NCBI GenBank assembly: GCA_946413585.1
Contig: CAMKLG010000019.1
Location: 1-47,732, forward strand
DNA length: 47,732 nucleotides
From: an uncultured Bacteroidales bacterium
GTDB taxonomy: Bacteria; Bacteroidota; Bacteroidia; Bacteroidales; WCHB1-69
Direction of reading: 5' to 3'
The notes under the pieces were generated by a model. It saw only the letters and a program-made list of their open reading frames with translations. It ran no database searches and was not told the DNA's origin. A program made the translations under genes and the position numbers. Below are positions 7,390-15,376 of this stretch, piece by piece (the stretch's first letter is position 1; every line of letters starts with the position of its first letter).

Positions 7390-8841
7390 TTATCTCACTG
7401 TCGTGTTCTCTTGGATCCAACATCCGACGTGGACAGAAGCACCGGCGGAGAGACCACGTTTGAATAATTCATCCTTGCTGGGGTATCTCAGTTTAGCGCG
7501 TTGAGCGTTGGCTTCGCTTGCGCAACTGGGATCTACGGCCGCAGCCTTGGCATATTTGTCGGCAGCTGCCCATGCGTATGCGCCAGGCACTTGATCGTCG
7601 GAGCATCTGCCACCGGAACTTGCGTAAAGGTCGCCAATCAAGATGTAAGCTTTGCCCATATTGGGTCTTGCCTTCAAAGCTTCGTAAGCAGCGGAACGGG
7701 ATTCAGAGAAAGAACCTTTCATACGATAGGCAAGTGCCAGCATGTAGTTTGCATCCGCCTTTTGTTCGTGGGTCTCGCTCAAGTTCACAGCTTCTTTGAA
7801 GAATTCGATGGCTCTGCTGAGCTCTTCACTGGATTGATTCTTAGCGTAGTTCTTGAAGGTGAGGTTACCCATCATGTAGGCAGTGTTGCGGTTCGGATTA
7901 GCCTTGTGCAGGATTTCCAGACCATCTTGGAAGACTTGGCTATTGGTGCAGCCGCCCTTGAACATTGTGTTGACCATTTTGCTGACAGCGGCCAGGTCTC
8001 CTTTGATTTCATCGAACTTCTTGGTATAGAGCATGTCCAGCACTTCGCAGGAAGCGTAAGGAGTCACAGCGTTGTTGATTTTTACCAACGTTTTGCGATA
8101 GTTGGTGATGAGCTTTGCCTGACGAGTGGTGTCATTGGTCAGCTTTTTAGCTTGCTTGTCGTATGCCATACGGTCAATTTGACCGTTTTCCAGTTGTTTT
8201 TGCAGCTCTTCCAAAGCATCGGTACCTTGTTCGTAAGCCTTGGTAGCGTTCAGGATGGAAAGATCCAAGTAGTCGGTAGCACGTTCGTAAGCTTCAACGA
8301 CGATGGAAGTGTCCCTTTTCGCTTTGGTGATGTTTTCAGCCAGCTGATAGTAAGCGTCCCAAATAGCAGGTTGTGTGTTCTCTTTCTCCATTTCGACAGA
8401 TTGGACAAACCAATTGAAAGCTTGTTCGTATTGGCTTTTGCGGTAGCGCATGGTGTTGTAAGCTTTGAAGCCCAAACCAGAACCCGGGGTGAATTTGTCG
8501 GGGAAGTAGGTGCTACGCATATCGAAGGTGTAGAACAAAGAGTCGATAAGCATCTCACGGCGAGCGGAGTCTTTTTCTTCTTTGATTAAGTTTTGGAACA
8601 ATGTTTGCGCATTGGTGTAAATGCCATCCCATGAGCAAGGGCAGTTTTGAATCACATACTGCCATGCTTCGTAAGCGTCAGTGTAATTCTTTGCGTTATA
8701 GAACGTTCTGAAATTCGTGATTTGCTCCAAGCATTTCACAGAGTCAGCTTCATTGGCTCCGTACTTGAAAGAGCACGGTTTCTGAGCGAAAGCGAAACTT
8801 CCGCAGACAACCAAAGCGATAATGACAATAATCTTTTTCAT
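7390..8841 (-). CDS. Exported tetratricopeptide-repeat protein
   Basis: A 483-residue periplasmic or outer-membrane-associated protein. The signal peptide is MKKIIVIIALVVCGSFAFA with cleavage before QKPC. The rest is almost wholly helical with TPR-like segments, clearest near residues 340-440 (EELSRAIEFFKEAVNLS, KADANYMLALAYRMKGS, ESRSAAYEALKARPNMGKAY). A charged coiled-coil-like stretch lies around 205-240. Several Cys occur in pairs, consistent with disulfides in the periplasm. Between the outer-membrane barrel gene and lptC it looks like part of an envelope-assembly operon; the partner is unknown. Confidence 0.85.
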   Translation of the reverse strand: MKKIIVIIALVVCGSFAFAQKPCSFKYGANEADSVKCLEQITNFRTFYNAKNYTDAYEAWQYVIQNCPCSWDGIYTNAQTLFQNLIKEEKDSARREMLIDSLFYTFDMRSTYFPDKFTPGSGLGFKAYNTMRYRKSQYEQAFNWFVQSVEMEKENTQPAIWDAYYQLAENITKAKRDTSIVVEAYERATDYLDLSILNATKAYEQGTDALEELQKQLENGQIDRMAYDKQAKKLTNDTTRQAKLITNYRKTLVKINNAVTPYASCEVLDMLYTKKFDEIKGDLAAVSKMVNTMFKGGCTNSQVFQDGLEILHKANPNRNTAYMMGNLTFKNYAKNQSSEELSRAIEFFKEAVNLSETHEQKADANYMLALAYRMKGSFSESRSAAYEALKARPNMGKAYILIGDLYASSGGRCSDDQVPGAYAWAAADKYAKAAAVDPSCASEANAQRAKLRYPSKDELFKRGLSAGASVHVGCWIQENTTVR

Positions 8842-8871
8842 TTTTTTCGTTGTTTTTATAGGGTTATTATT

Positions 8872-10152
8872 CTAATCTATTTTGAATCTTTGATACCATC
8901 TTTCTTGCAAGGTGAAGCAGAATGAGAATCTGAAGTAATCTTCCCGAACCAAGTCGTTTGCCTGCGTGCCTCTTTTCCCGTATTCGAACAAGATGTTAAT
9001 AGACGAGTGAGTATTAAAGGTTGTTAGAGGTACTCCTATGCCTACACAGACTCCTAATTCCGTGATAGGTTTATCGCGGATAATTAAATTTCCTGTAGAA
9101 TATTTTCCACCAACGCGGAAGGCCATTTTCTGGAAAAACTTGTTAGACAATGGATTGGGAATGTATTGAAAACCTAAAGAGCCTACCAAGGCGTTTTTCA
9201 TGTTGGAAGTGGGCTTCAAAAAAGAGAATTTTTCCCAATTCTCCCAGGTGAAGTCGCCGGCTATCGTCATTTTGTTTTTGTAAGTGTAGCTAAGACCTAC
9301 CCCGACGGATTGCGGGATTCTCAACTTGCCACGTGCTCCTTCATTATACAAAATGGTATCGTACAGGCTTGTGCTGATAAATTGACCGGAGTAAGAATTG
9401 ACCAAACGTTTCTCGTTAGCCCAGATGTAGGCAGTATTGCTATAAACAGCGCCAATGCCGATTCGATGATTTTCACCTGCATTGACAAAGTATTGAATTC
9501 CGGCATTGAGATGGATTCCATTCACGACATAGGCATCCCAGACGTAGGAATTATAGAAATTCTCTTTTTCAAATTCTGTGTTGCTCTCTGCAAAGATAGA
9601 GCCGAACATGTAACTGACATTCAGACCGATAGACAACCCTTTACAGAGTTTGAAGGCATTACCCCAGTAGAGTTGGTTGAGGCCGCCTTCCCCTGAATAG
9701 GTGTATTTAACATCGCCGAGATAATCGACATTCTCAACATCGGAGATATTATATCCTACGTCGCTGAATGGCATGACTCCAACGCTGGTACGCCAATGTC
9801 GTGTGACAGGAACACCGATGGCAATGTAACCTGGTTTGGCGAATGTGTTTTTCTGAATCATCAGTCTCTGAGACAGTTTGGATGAGTAAATGGAGGCGGC
9901 AATATCGGCGACAAAAGACAGAGAATCAAAAGCAGCGTATGAAGCAGGATTCCTGAAATTGATGTAATAGGGATCTTGCATGGCGTAAGAAACCGATCCC
10001 ATAGCATCCAAAATGCCATTGGATGAGCGGTTTATAATGCCGACGCCATAGCTAGAATAGGGCGAATTTACTTCGTTTTGCGCCTGCGCAGCAAATGCAA
10101 ACAAGGCACAAAACAAAAGCATCCATTTGATATGATTAATCTTCAGAAGCAT
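8872..10152 (-). CDS. Outer-membrane beta-barrel protein
   Basis: A 426-residue protein with a signal peptide (MLLKINHIKW basic n-region, hydrophobic core, FAAQA). Mature sequence starts NEVNSPYSSYGVG and shows alternating amphipathic strands with many aromatic girdle residues (YKNKMTIAGDFTWENWEKF, AFRVGGKYSTGN) and glycine-rich turns, ending in an aromatic strand. This is the PorV/FadL-like superfamily style common in Bacteroidota. The start at 10152 is favoured over an ATG at 10122 because only the longer form has a basic n-region; it overlaps the coaX 3' end by 17 nt. Function is unknown; transport of hydrophobic compounds is only a guess. Confidence 0.8.
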   Translation of the reverse strand: MLLKINHIKWMLLFCALFAFAAQAQNEVNSPYSSYGVGIINRSSNGILDAMGSVSYAMQDPYYINFRNPASYAAFDSLSFVADIAASIYSSKLSQRLMIQKNTFAKPGYIAIGVPVTRHWRTSVGVMPFSDVGYNISDVENVDYLGDVKYTYSGEGGLNQLYWGNAFKLCKGLSIGLNVSYMFGSIFAESNTEFEKENFYNSYVWDAYVVNGIHLNAGIQYFVNAGENHRIGIGAVYSNTAYIWANEKRLVNSYSGQFISTSLYDTILYNEGARGKLRIPQSVGVGLSYTYKNKMTIAGDFTWENWEKFSFLKPTSNMKNALVGSLGFQYIPNPLSNKFFQKMAFRVGGKYSTGNLIIRDKPITELGVCVGIGVPLTTFNTHSSINILFEYGKRGTQANDLVREDYFRFSFCFTLQERWYQRFKID

Positions 10153-10867
10153 TCAGTTTTAGTATTTTATACAATCCGAGTAGAATCGGATTTTGGGCGG
10201 CAAATATACGTTTTTTTATGGAATTTTGAAGCATTTGTGCATCACCTCCCGAAAGAATTACTTTTAACCTTTTGTATTGGGCTGAATATTGGCGTATAAT
10301 ACCGTTGATTTCGTGGGCCATTCCGTGCATTATGCCAGACAAAATGGAATTTTTTGTGGTGTCACCAGTCAGAAAATCGATGTTTTCAGGTTCAATGAGC
10401 GGCAAACGGGCGGTGAAATGTGACAACGCTTGAAAGCGCATACGTAAGCCTGGGGAGATACTGCCGCCTAAGTATTCGTTTTTTTCGTTGACAAAATCAG
10501 CCACCAAGCAAGTGCCAGCCATCAAGGATAAAACATTTTGGTTAGGATATAATGCATTGGCACCCACGGCGTTAGCTATTCTGTCTGTGCCTAAAGTGTC
10601 TGGACTGCCATACCCTATTTTAATGGGTAATCGACATAGGTGTGAAAAACGGATAAGTTGCGTATGAGTGTCTAACCAATGCAATACATTATCGTCATCT
10701 TTTCCAACAGAGGAAATAATTGCCTGACGGATAGGATATTGTGAAAATACTGTTTCCAAAAAGGCTGTTGACAGTTTGTTTTCGTGATAAATACGGAGGA
10801 TTGTTCCGTTTTCGTCGAAAACAGCCAATTTGTGTAGCGTATTGCCAATATCAATGATTAGATCCAT
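10136..10867 (-). CDS. coaX: Type III pantothenate kinase
   Basis: CoaX catalyses the first step of coenzyme A synthesis, ATP-dependent phosphorylation of pantothenate, in the cytoplasm. The 243-residue protein shows the ASKHA-fold motifs: IIDIGNT (Asp6), YGSPDTLGTDRIANAVGAN (Asp95), AGTCLVADFVNE and YLGGSISPGLRMRFQALSHFT. The position that is normally Asp before AGT (usual form xIDAGTxxTxDF) is Met116 here, reading SLMAGTC. That residue is regarded as important for metal or substrate binding, so activity deserves a check. The gene follows pdxA with a repeat-bearing 63-nt spacer and overlaps the barrel gene. Confidence 0.88.
   Translation of the reverse strand: MDLIIDIGNTLHKLAVFDENGTILRIYHENKLSTAFLETVFSQYPIRQAIISSVGKDDDNVLHWLDTHTQLIRFSHLCRLPIKIGYGSPDTLGTDRIANAVGANALYPNQNVLSLMAGTCLVADFVNEKNEYLGGSISPGLRMRFQALSHFTARLPLIEPENIDFLTGDTTKNSILSGIMHGMAHEINGIIRQYSAQYKRLKVILSGGDAQMLQNSIKKRIFAAQNPILLGLYKILKLNASED
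10201..10208 (-). promoter_or_regulatory. Possible internal promoter before the outer-membrane barrel gene
   Basis: Read on the minus strand the bases are TATATTTG, fitting TAnnTTTG, 49 nt before the ATG at 10152 and inside the coaX 3' end. It could give the barrel-TPR-lptC genes expression independent of pdxA-coaX. Motif only. Confidence 0.4.
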
Positions 10868-10900
10868 TCAAAGCAGCAAAAAGAAGAACAATCAACCAGC

Positions 10901-10935
10901 AGCCAACAGCTAAAAGCCAACAGCCAACAGCTATT
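10901..10935. repeat. Heptanucleotide-period array after pdxA
   Basis: Five in-phase 7-nt units starting at 10901, alternating AGCCAAC, AGCTAAA and AGCTATT. The array overlaps the pdxA stop codon (10931-10933 on the minus strand) and occupies the pdxA-coaX spacer. A second period-7 array of the same type lies at 12991. Confidence 0.8.
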
Positions 10936-11953
10936 CATGCGTCGCCAAATTCTTACGGTTTTTGAGAATATCCAACGCCAAATAAATGGCGTTGCGCATG
11001 GATTGCGCATCGGCGATGTTTTTGCCTACAATGTCGTAGGCTGTGCCGTGGGTGGGCGAAGTGCGCACAATGGGCAGTCCGGCGGTGAAATTCACGCCGT
11101 CTTTACCTAATAATTTAAAAGGAATCATGCCTTGGTCGTGGTACATGGCCAATACGGCATCGAATTTGCGATAGGTGCCTGCGGCGAAGAAACCGTCAGC
11201 CGGGAAGGGACCGAAAGCGTTAATACCGTTGTGAAATGCTTGATTTACAGCAGGTTGGATGGCTTCGATTTCCTCTTTTCCGAACAGACCGTCATCGCCA
11301 GTATGTGGATTGAGGGCGAGTACGGCGATGGATGGATTGCTAATGGCAAAATCCTGTTTCAGGGATTGATTCAGGATCTCCAGTTTTTGGAGCACCTTTT
11401 CTGTGGTGATTTCCCCGTTCAAAGCACTCATCGGCAAATGATTGGTTACTAAGCCGATACGAATGCCTTCAGCCACCAACAGCATCATGGCGGGATGCTC
11501 TTTACCACCGAAATAGTGTTCAAAGAATTCTGTGTGCCCCGCGAATTTGAACTTGTCGGATTGGATGTTGTTCATGTTCACGGGCGCGGTCACGATGGCA
11601 TCAATCAACTTGTTTTTCAGATCGCGGCCGGCGGCGTAGAGGGAGCGTTCCGACATCTGTCCTGCGATTTTCGTGGAGGTGCCGAGATCCAGTTTCACCT
11701 CTTCTTCGTAAAGATTAATGAGATTGGGCCGTTTTGTGGAGAGTTGTTCGGCGGTTTTCGTGAATTGGAAGGAAAAATCCGGCAAATCCATGTATTTCTT
11801 GTGGTACGAGGCCACTTTCGACAAACCGTACACCACTGGGGTGCAGAGTTCCATTATTCTATTGTCACTCAAGGATTTAATAATTACTTCGTAGCTGATA
11901 CCGTTGATATCGCCCTGTGTAATGCCAATTACAAAATTCTTATTTTCAGCCAT
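10931..11953 (-). CDS. pdxA: 4-hydroxythreonine-4-phosphate dehydrogenase
   Basis: PdxA oxidises 4-phosphohydroxy-L-threonine with NAD(P) in the DXP-dependent route to pyridoxal 5'-phosphate. The 340-residue protein opens with GITQGDINGISYEV and has KLIDAIVTAPVNM, the substrate-binding FAGHTEFF (His140), and three metal-ligand His: TNHLPMS (His172), NPHTGDDG (His217) and MYHDQGM (His272). The end has GTAYDIVGKNIAD, also typical. Length is usual. A perfect -7 promoter lies just upstream at 11976. Cofactor synthesis here sits beside the PLP enzymes SerC and AspC, though a regulatory link is not shown. Confidence 0.96.
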   Translation of the reverse strand: MAENKNFVIGITQGDINGISYEVIIKSLSDNRIMELCTPVVYGLSKVASYHKKYMDLPDFSFQFTKTAEQLSTKRPNLINLYEEEVKLDLGTSTKIAGQMSERSLYAAGRDLKNKLIDAIVTAPVNMNNIQSDKFKFAGHTEFFEHYFGGKEHPAMMLLVAEGIRIGLVTNHLPMSALNGEITTEKVLQKLEILNQSLKQDFAISNPSIAVLALNPHTGDDGLFGKEEIEAIQPAVNQAFHNGINAFGPFPADGFFAAGTYRKFDAVLAMYHDQGMIPFKLLGKDGVNFTAGLPIVRTSPTHGTAYDIVGKNIADAQSMRNAIYLALDILKNRKNLATHE

Positions 11954-11975
11954 ATTCCATGAAATTTCTCGGTCG

Positions 11976-11983
11976 CAAAGATA
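11976..11983 (-). promoter_or_regulatory. -7 promoter element for pdxA
   Basis: Read on the minus strand the bases are TATCTTTG, an exact TAnnTTTG match, 23 nt upstream of the pdxA ATG. Confidence 0.7.
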
Positions 11984-11990
11984 TAAAAAA

Positions 11991-12020
11991 TGTAGAGACG
12001 GGGCGCACCCCGTCTCTACA
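11991..12020. repeat. 30-nt perfect hairpin (dispersed palindrome family)
   Basis: Arms TGTAGAGACGGGG and CCCCGTCTCTACA (13 bp, perfect) enclose a CGCA loop. It lies between serA and pdxA just upstream of the pdxA promoter and could also stop serA read-through. A relative with the same outer 10 bp lies at 34804-34833. Confidence 0.85.
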
Positions 12021-12041
12021 GAAAAATCGGAAAAAATCCTA

Positions 12042-12959
12042 TTATTTATTTACTTGGAATTTTTTGTCGCCATTGACGAAGAAATTCACGATTTGGTTGG
12101 CTGCTGCTAAGCCAGCGTTGATGTTGGCTTCAGCGGTTTCAGCACCTTGTTTCTTCGGGGTAGCGAAGAAGCGTTTCTCAAATTTGCCGAACTCTTCCAT
12201 AGCATCGGGAGCAATGTCGGTGCAATATTTGAGGTCTTCTCTTTCAGCCAGCAGAGCGATGAGTTCTTCCTCGTTGATGACTTCCTTGCGGGCGGTGTTG
12301 ATCACGCAGCCGCCTTTGGGCATAAGGCCGACCAAAGCTTTGTTGATGGATTTCTTGGTTTGGTCGTTAGCGGGGATGTGCAGGGAAATGTAGTGACAGT
12401 TCTTGTACATCTCTTCGAGGGTAGCGGGAACCACCACGCCTTCAGCTTCCATTTTCTCTTTCGGGACGAACGGGTCGAATGCCCAGACTTCCATGCCGAG
12501 TGCGCGGGCCTTTTCAGCCACGAGGCGACCGACATTGCCGTAGGCCTGGATACCGACTTTCTTGCCTTTCAGTTCAGAGCCGGTACCGGGTTTGAAGGTA
12601 TTGCGGGCCATGTAAATCATCATACCGATTGCCAGTTCAGCCACAGCGTTGGAGTTCTGACCAGGGGTATTCATTGCCACGATATTGTTGGCGGTGCAAG
12701 CGGCGAGGTCGAGGTTGTCAAAGCCAGCGCCTGCGCGAACGACCACCTTAAGGTTCTTGGCGGCATCGATCACCTGAGCGGTGACTTTGTCGGAGCGGAC
12801 GATCATAGCGTCCACGTCAGCGACTGCTGCGTAAAGTTCCTCAGGAGTTTCGTATTTCTCCAGCAGAACCAGTTCATAACCAGCTTTTTCCACGATAGCG
12901 CGAATGCCATCAACGGCAGCTTTCGCGAAAGGTTTTTGGGTTGCTACTAATACTTTCAT
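12042..12959 (-). CDS. serA: D-3-phosphoglycerate dehydrogenase, short (ACT-less) type
   Basis: SerA oxidises 3-phosphoglycerate to 3-phosphohydroxypyruvate with NAD, the first step of serine synthesis. At 305 residues it has only the substrate and NAD domains: VRAGAGFDN, NTPGQNSNAVAELAIG, a Rossmann GIQAYGNVGR, DPFVPKE, and NTARKEVINE with Arg224. There is no ACT or intervening domain, so serine feedback inhibition through ACT is not expected. The usual catalytic His motif (TPHxG) is replaced by TPKKQGAETAEANIN with Lys269 at that place, as in the ACT-less lysine-type PGDH known from Entamoeba and Bacteroides. It follows serC on the same strand after a 101-nt repeat-filled spacer. Confidence 0.93.
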   Translation of the reverse strand: MKVLVATQKPFAKAAVDGIRAIVEKAGYELVLLEKYETPEELYAAVADVDAMIVRSDKVTAQVIDAAKNLKVVVRAGAGFDNLDLAACTANNIVAMNTPGQNSNAVAELAIGMMIYMARNTFKPGTGSELKGKKVGIQAYGNVGRLVAEKARALGMEVWAFDPFVPKEKMEAEGVVVPATLEEMYKNCHYISLHIPANDQTKKSINKALVGLMPKGGCVINTARKEVINEEELIALLAEREDLKYCTDIAPDAMEEFGKFEKRFFATPKKQGAETAEANINAGLAAANQIVNFFVNGDKKFQVNK

Positions 12960-12990
12960 TATTTATCGAATTTAAATGATATGCGTATTT

Positions 12991-13060
12991 AGCTTATAGC
13001 TATTAGCTTTTGGCTTTTAGCTAATAGTCAAAAGCCAAAAGCTAACGGCCAACAGCCAAA
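12991..13060. repeat. Heptanucleotide array forming a hairpin between serC and serA
   Basis: Ten strictly in-phase 7-nt units (AGCTTTT, GGCTTTT, AGCCAAA, AGCTAAC and variants) run from 12991 and end exactly at the base before the serC stop codon. Units switch from AGCTTTT type to AGCCAAA type midway, so the halves are complementary: TTAGCTTTTGGCTTTT pairs with AAAAGCCAAAAGCTAA. The transcript would carry a long stem between the two serine genes. Confidence 0.88.
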
Positions 13061-14179
13061 CTATTTGTTTGCTTTTTCGAAATCTTGCATGCAAGCTACG
13101 AGAGCCTCAACGTCTTCGACGGTGCAAGCGTTGTAGAGGGAAGCGCGGAAGCCGCCGACGGAGCGGTGACCCTTGATGCCGATCATGCCGCGTTCTTTGG
13201 CGAAGGCCATGAATGCGTCTTGTTTGTCTTCATAACCAGGAGCCATCACCCAGCAGTGGTTCATGATGGAGCGGTCAGCCTTGTCGGCGACGGTACCCAC
13301 GAACATGCTGTTGCGGTCGATTTCTTCATATAACAAGTTGGATTTCTTCATGTTGATCTTGTTCATCTCAGCCACACCGCCGATGGTGTTCTTGAGCCAC
13401 AAGAGGGTTTCGTGCATCACGAAGATGGGGAGTACGGGAGGAGTGTTGAACATAGAAATGTTCTTTGCTTCCTCAGCGGCGTGCGTACGGTAATCCACCA
13501 TGGTAGGCAGCGGGTTCATGTAAGCGCGGTCGCCAATGTTGCCGAGGATGTCCTTGCGTACGATCACGAAGGTGACGCCTGCAGGGCCGACGTTCTTTTG
13601 GGCACCACCGTAGATGAGACCGTATTTGGTGACGTCAACGGGGCGGCTCATGATGTCGGAAGACATATCAGCGACGAGCATGACGTTGTTCACTTCAGCA
13701 GCGGAGAAATCTTTGCGGATTTCGGTACCGTAGATGGTGTTGTTAGTGGTGATGTGGAAATAGTCAGCGTCAGCGGGGACGGTCCATCCTTTGGGGATGT
13801 AGTTGTAGGTTTTGTCCTCAGAAGAAGCCACGATTTCAACTTTACCGAAGTTTTTAGCTTCTTTAGCGGATTTTTTAGCCCAGACGCCGGTTTGGAGATA
13901 AGCGGCTTTGGTTTTGAGGAGGTTAGCGGGCACGGTGAAGAATTGCGTGCTAGCGCCGCCGCCGAGGAAAAGCACTTCGTAGTTGTCGGGGATGTTGAGC
14001 AAATCGCGCCACAATTGGCGGGTTTCTGCCATCACTCTTTCCCAACCCGGGGTGCGGTGAGAGATTTCCATCAGGCCAATGCCAGTGTTATCAAAATTAC
14101 GGATAGCGTTGATTGTGGATTCAACTGCTTCTTTCGGGAGGACGCATGGTCCTGCATTAAAATTATGTACTTCGCTCAT
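13061..14179 (-). CDS. serC: Phosphoserine aminotransferase
   Basis: SerC converts 3-phosphohydroxypyruvate plus glutamate to phosphoserine, and can act in the PLP pathway on the 4-phosphoerythronate branch. The 372-residue class V aminotransferase begins [11 protein letters not shown], then has [33 protein letters not shown], the PLP-contact ADMSSD (Asp171), the Schiff-base lysine in [12 protein letters not shown] (Lys195), and the C-terminal [15 protein letters not shown] with substrate-binding Arg residues. It is promoter-proximal to serA in a two-gene serine operon, with a -7 element at 14235. Confidence 0.97.
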   Translation of the reverse strand: MSEVHNFNAGPCVLPKEAVESTINAIRNFDNTGIGLMEISHRTPGWERVMAETRQLWRDLLNIPDNYEVLFLGGGASTQFFTVPANLLKTKAAYLQTGVWAKKSAKEAKNFGKVEIVASSEDKTYNYIPKGWTVPADADYFHITTNNTIYGTEIRKDFSAAEVNNVMLVADMSSDIMSRPVDVTKYGLIYGGAQKNVGPAGVTFVIVRKDILGNIGDRAYMNPLPTMVDYRTHAAEEAKNISMFNTPPVLPIFVMHETLLWLKNTIGGVAEMNKINMKKSNLLYEEIDRNSMFVGTVADKADRSIMNHCWVMAPGYEDKQDAFMAFAKERGMIGIKGHRSVGGFRASLYNACTVEDVEALVACMQDFEKANK

Positions 14180-14234
14180 AACTAATAAGATATGTTATTT
14201 ATATTAATGAATTTTAGGGAACAATATTGTGCGG

Positions 14235-14242
14235 CAAAGATA
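14235..14242 (-). promoter_or_regulatory. -7 promoter element for serC-serA
   Basis: Read on the minus strand the bases are TATCTTTG followed by CCGC, an exact consensus, 56 nt upstream of the serC ATG. Confidence 0.7.
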
Positions 14243-14345
14243 CAAAAAAAGCAACTGAAACCTCACATTTTGACAGAGTGAATTTTTTTTTCAAAAAGTG
14301 GTGTACCTAATCAAAAAAAGTGTATTTTTACAGCCTCAAATTTTC

Positions 14346-14433
14346 GGAGAGATGGCCGAGTGGTCGAAGGCGCGCGCCTGGAGAGCGCGTAAGCGCCAAA
14401 AGCGCTTCATGGGTTCGAATCCCATTCTCTCCG
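14346..14433 (+). tRNA. tRNA-Ser (anticodon GGA)
   Basis: Acceptor GGAGAGA pairs perfectly with TCTCTCC. Anticodon stem CGCGC/GCGCG closes loop CTGGAGA, anticodon GGA (codons UCC/UCU). A long variable arm (AAGCGCCAAAAGCGCTT) marks a class II tRNA, and the T arm is TGGG-TTCGAAT-CCCA. Discriminator is G; CCA is not encoded. A weak -7-like TATTTTTA lies at 14323. The exbB gene starts 67 nt downstream on the same strand with no clear promoter of its own, so co-transcription is possible. Confidence 0.96.
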
Positions 14434-14500
14434 CAAAGACCCAAAGGTTTGAAAATCAATAAAGTAAAAAATAATTAATTTCAAAAAATCACAATCAATT

Positions 14501-15319
14501 ATGAAAAAGCTTATCGCCTTACTTACCGTTTTCGGTTTCTTGACCTTCGGTATTGCAAACTCAGCATTTGCGCAAGAACAACAAAAATCTGACGAAGCTG
14601 CCGCCACAGAGCAGGTCGCAGAGGAAGTTGCAGAGGCTGCTCCCGCAACTGCACAGGCAGAATTAACGGAAGATCCCGATGAAACGATCAACCAAAGTTT
14701 GCACTATGTTTTAAAAGACAAATTCATCCAGGGTGGTGCTGTATGGATGACCCCCGTGTTGATTTGCTTGATTTTAGGTTTGGCTTTCGTCATTGAACGC
14801 ATTTTCTATCTCAACCTCTCTTCTGTCAATTCAAAGAAACTGTTGGATAAGGTTGAAAATACCATCAAAACAAAAGGTGTCGGCGCTGCGAAAGAACTTT
14901 GCCGCGACACGAAAGGCCCTCTCGCCGCTGTTTTCTATCAAGGCCTCGACCGCTACGATGAAGGTCTCGAATCTGTCGAGAAATCCCTCACCGCTTACGG
15001 TGCCGTCCAAATGGCAAAATTGGAAAATAATATGACTTGGATCAGCTTGTTCATCGCCCTCGCTCCTTCTTTGGGATTCTTGGGAACCGTCATCGGTATG
15101 GTGCAAGCATTCGATGATATCGAACGCGCAGGTGATATCTCCCCGACCATCGTCGCTGGTGGTATGAAAGTGGCTTTGTTGACCACCGTCTTCGGTTTGA
15201 TCACCGCCATGATCCTCCAAGTGTTCTATAACTATCTTCTTACCCGTATCGACGCTATCGTCAATGACATGGAAGATGCTACCATCTCCTTCATGGACAT
15301 TCTCGTCAAAAACAAATAA
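14501..15319 (+). CDS. exbB: MotA/TolQ/ExbB proton-channel family protein
   Basis: ExbB forms the inner-membrane pentameric proton channel that, with ExbD and TonB, energises TonB-dependent outer-membrane transport. The 272-residue protein has a signal peptide (to SAFAQ), then an Ala/Glu/Gln-rich linker of about 35 residues that is longer than in the E. coli protein, a first membrane helix near residues 84-106, a cytoplasmic helical loop, and the family's conserved pair of C-terminal helices: LIALAPSLGFLGTVIGMVQAFDDI and GMKVALLTTVFGLITAMILQVFYNYL region. It is first in a co-directional cluster with 15377, exbD and a second exbD. No tonB gene is seen nearby. Confidence 0.93.
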   Translation: MKKLIALLTVFGFLTFGIANSAFAQEQQKSDEAAATEQVAEEVAEAAPATAQAELTEDPDETINQSLHYVLKDKFIQGGAVWMTPVLICLILGLAFVIERIFYLNLSSVNSKKLLDKVENTIKTKGVGAAKELCRDTKGPLAAVFYQGLDRYDEGLESVEKSLTAYGAVQMAKLENNMTWISLFIALAPSLGFLGTVIGMVQAFDDIERAGDISPTIVAGGMKVALLTTVFGLITAMILQVFYNYLLTRIDAIVNDMEDATISFMDILVKNK

Positions 15320-15333
15320 GCTTAACGCTTACC

Positions 15334-15349
15334 TATATATATATATATA
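15334..15349. repeat. (TA)8 dinucleotide run
   Basis: Eight TA units sit in the exbB-15377 spacer, 27 nt before the next ATG. Dinucleotide runs of this length can slip in replication. Confidence 0.8.
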
Positions 15350-15376
15350 CAATTAATTTAATTAAAGCGTTGTATA

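Noticed and set aside
12147-12950. Long plus-strand frame opposite serA (and similar frames opposite serC, secA, the TPR gene and the fibre gene)
   Set aside because: Shadows caused by codon bias on the coding strand; the minus- or plus-strand partner is a clear known protein.
14407-14691. Minus-strand frame of 94 codons ending in tRNA-Ser
   Set aside because: It is antisense to the tRNA and to the Ala-rich start of exbB; no protein features.
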